Translations under genes and position numbers: made by a program
In this document: positions 19,261-21,897 of the stretch, piece by piece
Layout: each line of letters opens with the position of its first letter
How positions within the stretch are numbered: position 1 is the first letter of the stretch
Notes under the pieces: generated by a model
What the model saw: the letters and a program-made list of their open reading frames with translations, nothing else
What the model was told of the DNA's origin: nothing
Databases searched by the model: none
Source: Plakobranchus ocellatus
Taxonomy: Eukaryota > Mollusca > Gastropoda > Plakobranchidae
Assembly: GCA_019648995.1 (NCBI GenBank)
Contig: BLXT01006878.1
Location: 1,237,383 to 1,259,279, forward strand
DNA length: 21,897 nucleotides
Reading direction: 5' to 3'

Positions 19261-21897
19261 TTAGGGCTTAGAATGTTAAAATCTTTAATGATGTACATCT
19301 TCGACAATTGTTCCAAGTCATTCTAATCACATCTACACCTGGTGTGGACTTCATTGGCTGATAAAACCACCCGAAACTAGCTGGATTCCGAAGAGAACAA
19401 CGCTGACACTTGGCAAAGTCATCTCAAGAAAATGAAATTGATTAGTAAAATCCCGTGTCATTTTTATTTTATCAAAGAACACAGTTTTCATTACAGCTTT
19501 GTAAATTACGAATTCCCTGCAACAGTACAAGTATTATGAGTTGTAAAATTAGATATCTTATGGCAATAATCTATTTCTATAGAACAAAAAATGGAACATA
19601 AGAATGGGTGCAAATCTACGCAACTTTTCTCGATTTTTCTTTTCGTCGTTGTTTTATTTTTTTGTTTTTTTTGGTGGTGTGTTTTGTTGAACACTACTGT
19701 AACTGTTGTTAGTTACTCATATATGACGTATACAGAGCGCTCTAAAGGATATTCCAATAAAGTTTTTTCATCAAGCTTGCGTTAAAAGGCTTTCATTAAC
19801 AGTTTTCTGCCGTATGCCGTTATTATGCCAGAATATATTATAATTATTTTAGTGGGTGCTGATAAACTTCAGATAAAGATCATATTTTATCTTTAAGAAG
19901 AAGAAGAAAAAAAGTTTTATTTCCTCTTTTGCCTCCTGCTCCGAAATTCAAAGAGCAATTAAAACATACAAGCGCGCAGAGGGAATTTCCTGTAAAATAC
20001 CCTTGCAGTCCGCGCTATTTGTTTTAGGAAGCTGCGCGAGAAAATGAACGACGTCACGCATCCTAAGCACTAGAGAGGCCTGAGCCGTTTCATCCTTCAT
20101 ATGTATTTATTTATCTTTAAGTGCATCAGGAAAAGAAATGTTCTTCATAATTGCTGCAAGCACTCGATTGGAATTATGAAACAGGAGCACATTTAAACAC
20201 ATTACACGCTCATTCCAGAATCTACAAGCTATGTATGAGTCAAAGTGCCAACCCCTCACAGCAAAATACCTCGAATTGTCCACGGCTTAAATCCCCATGC
20301 CCCGAAAACAAGAAAGTTGAGCGTACAAAGTCAGATATTCCAATAGATGCGAGGATACAGACAAGAGGCTGATGCGGTGCAATTTTTGTCAAGTTTATCA
20401 TAAGAATAAAAAAATATTTTCACTTGCACACTTATGTTTCCGCATGAAAGCTGAAACAATTAAGAAATAAACAATTAGGAAAGACACCCTGGAGTTGAAC
20501 TTGGGTGTACGCCCCACCAACCCACCAATTCCAAACACCTGGATGGATGGGAAACTTTATTTAAAAAAACATAAAAAAAAACATTGACTCAATAACAGCA
20601 ACACTTTTTAAAACTTCAAGGGTCCCATTTCTTACAATACTCCACTCTGAAAATTAAATAATACTGATGAAAATGTATTCTAAAATTGAGACCTTTTATC
20701 TTTTAAGTGTTTATGATATCTTTTATGCGTTATCTCAGTCACCAGAAGAGAAAAAAAAAAAAAACAATGATGACCAAACACTCAATAAAATATTGTATTT
20801 GGGCCTAGAGTTTCTTTCTAGTCAGATCGGCCTCTAAGCTACAAATCAATAGGAGGGTCGGTGTGCTAACAGAGTACGATAAATCTCGTTTTATGGTACT
20901 CTGTTGTTGCGCTCTTTCCAGAAATGTAGTGGATTAAGGCCGAGCGCCCATTGACTGCAGTCCAGACTTGTAATACTAATACAGCAGTCAGCAGGATTGA
21001 GCGCAGTCACGAAATGGCATCCTCCCTTCCCTTATCCGACAGAGCAACTGTCTTTTCAAACACGAAAAATAGCTTTTCGACTGGCTGAATGCCGCTGCCG
21101 GCTTGATATACATGTACTTTAATTAGAATGTTTCCAAAGGCAATGTGAAGACCATCCGGACGAGCGACTGAATTCCCATTATTTTTTTTTTCTTTACTGT
21201 TGTTAAAACAATACTACAGAAAGAATAAACTCAATCGGAAAGAAACCCTATAAAGCGATGGTCTTCGGTAGGTGGTTCAAACATGTATGAATTGATACAA
21301 AGAGAGCAATTCACATTAAGCATAGCCCCTTATAAACATAATAATGTGTCATTCAACTGAATCTCTGCATGGCAAGGCTTCATTGTTTGTCAGCTCTTGA
21401 GAACCATGCGTCCTTCGATTCTTTGTGAGGAGAAAATTGACTTTGCTACCAGATTATTCTGACTAATTCAATAATTGCGTTTGAACAAGAAAAATATATT
21501 TTTTTTCTTCCTTTTATTTACTTTTTTTTTTAGCTCACTTCTTTTTCTTCGACTTTTACCCTTGAGAGAATCTTAATTTTGGGGGCAAATATCTGCTTCA
21601 TTAAAAAAAAAAGACATCATTGCGAGGCACCATTGCCTCTGTCTTGGTAAATGTACATTATATCTTCTTATTTTCCATCTCCCCTTTTTTTTAATCCAAG
21701 CTGCAGCGCTATGCCATTCAGGGTACTTGCCTATTTCACACTGATACTTCATATCTGACGAGCATTAACTAACAACAGCTGCTTTTATTATTAAGGGTAG
21801 CATCATGGGGGAAAAGGAGGAAAGGGGTGAGTAACCAATAATAGCACAAAATACCACACACATAGAAACATGTTGTGAAATATTATTTGGTTGGCAA
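19261..21897. other. No gene recognised
   Basis: The stretch contains A/T runs (for example about 20752-20764 and 21181-21191), a short CpG-bearing patch at 19970-20060 and the hairpin at 20868-20905. The 73-codon plus-strand frame at 20151-20372 has no recognised motif. Nothing with paired splice sites could be supported. Confidence 0.45.
20868..20905. repeat. Near-perfect hairpin AACAGAGTAC...GTACTCTGTT
   Basis: Ten-base arms (20868-20877 and 20896-20905) pair perfectly. After one G-G mismatch, five more pairs (ATAAA/TTTAT) follow, leaving a loop of about six bases (TCTCGT). This gives 15 pairs of 16. It lies in a short CpG-richer patch with no gene. Confidence 0.8.

Noticed and set aside
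19200..19320. Target site duplication for the poly-A-tailed block
   Set aside because: The sequence after the tail (CTCATTGTGCATGC on the minus strand) has only a weak partial match near 19213, too short to accept.
1..21897. CRISPR array, bacterial operons, rRNA genes, functional tRNA genes
   Set aside because: No evenly spaced direct repeats with unique spacers, no operon-like dense coding and no rRNA signature; the tRNA-like segments are SINE-type.

Overview
The window is animal nuclear DNA. It is strongly AT-rich, has very few long open frames, contains intron-split coding sequence and is littered with decayed transposons. The frequent short words AGGCCTA, TAGATCTAG and GTACATGT, the tRNA-derived SINE and the mix of piggyBac, pogo and site-specific-type LINE remnants fit a marine invertebrate, probably an echinoderm or mollusc. 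This placement is inference from base composition and repeat style, not from a marker gene.

Layout: 1-937 is intergenic with a cluster of AAAGTTGCGA repeats. 938-3086 is a piggyBac-type DNA transposon bounded by TTAA on both sides. Its minus-strand coding sequence is a mosaic: a piggyBac N-terminal half, then a degraded pogo/Tigger DDE catalytic domain in the place of the piggyBac core, then a piggyBac-like C-terminal cysteine/histidine finger. 3087-8530 is AT-rich DNA in which I recognise no gene. 8531-9882 looks like a non-autonomous DNA element with long degenerate terminal inverted repeats rich in CCGTACGG; it carries a (TC)-rich minisatellite. 9937-10320 is a short piggyBac-like MITE.

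10985-13186 (minus strand) carries the only convincing host gene: the last three coding exons of an unrecognised protein with phase-compatible GT-AG introns and an acidic, Gln/Ser-rich C-terminus. Its introns hold a tRNA-derived SINE (about 12758-12847). Just upstream of the first visible exon lies the 3' half of a dead non-LTR retrotransposon of the type with an R2-like C-terminus (13262-14475), in the same orientation as the gene.

14476-21897 contains no gene I can support. It holds microsatellites, a poly-A-tailed retrocopy-like block with an internal inverted repeat (19057-19260), and a near-perfect hairpin (20868-20905). The earlier exons of the host gene are either beyond the right edge or in parts of this stretch that I could not resolve by eye.

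The most interesting object is the piggyBac/pogo chimera. It has recognisable piggyBac ends, but the catalytic domain recognisable inside it belongs to a different superfamily, and the upstream junction keeps one reading frame.
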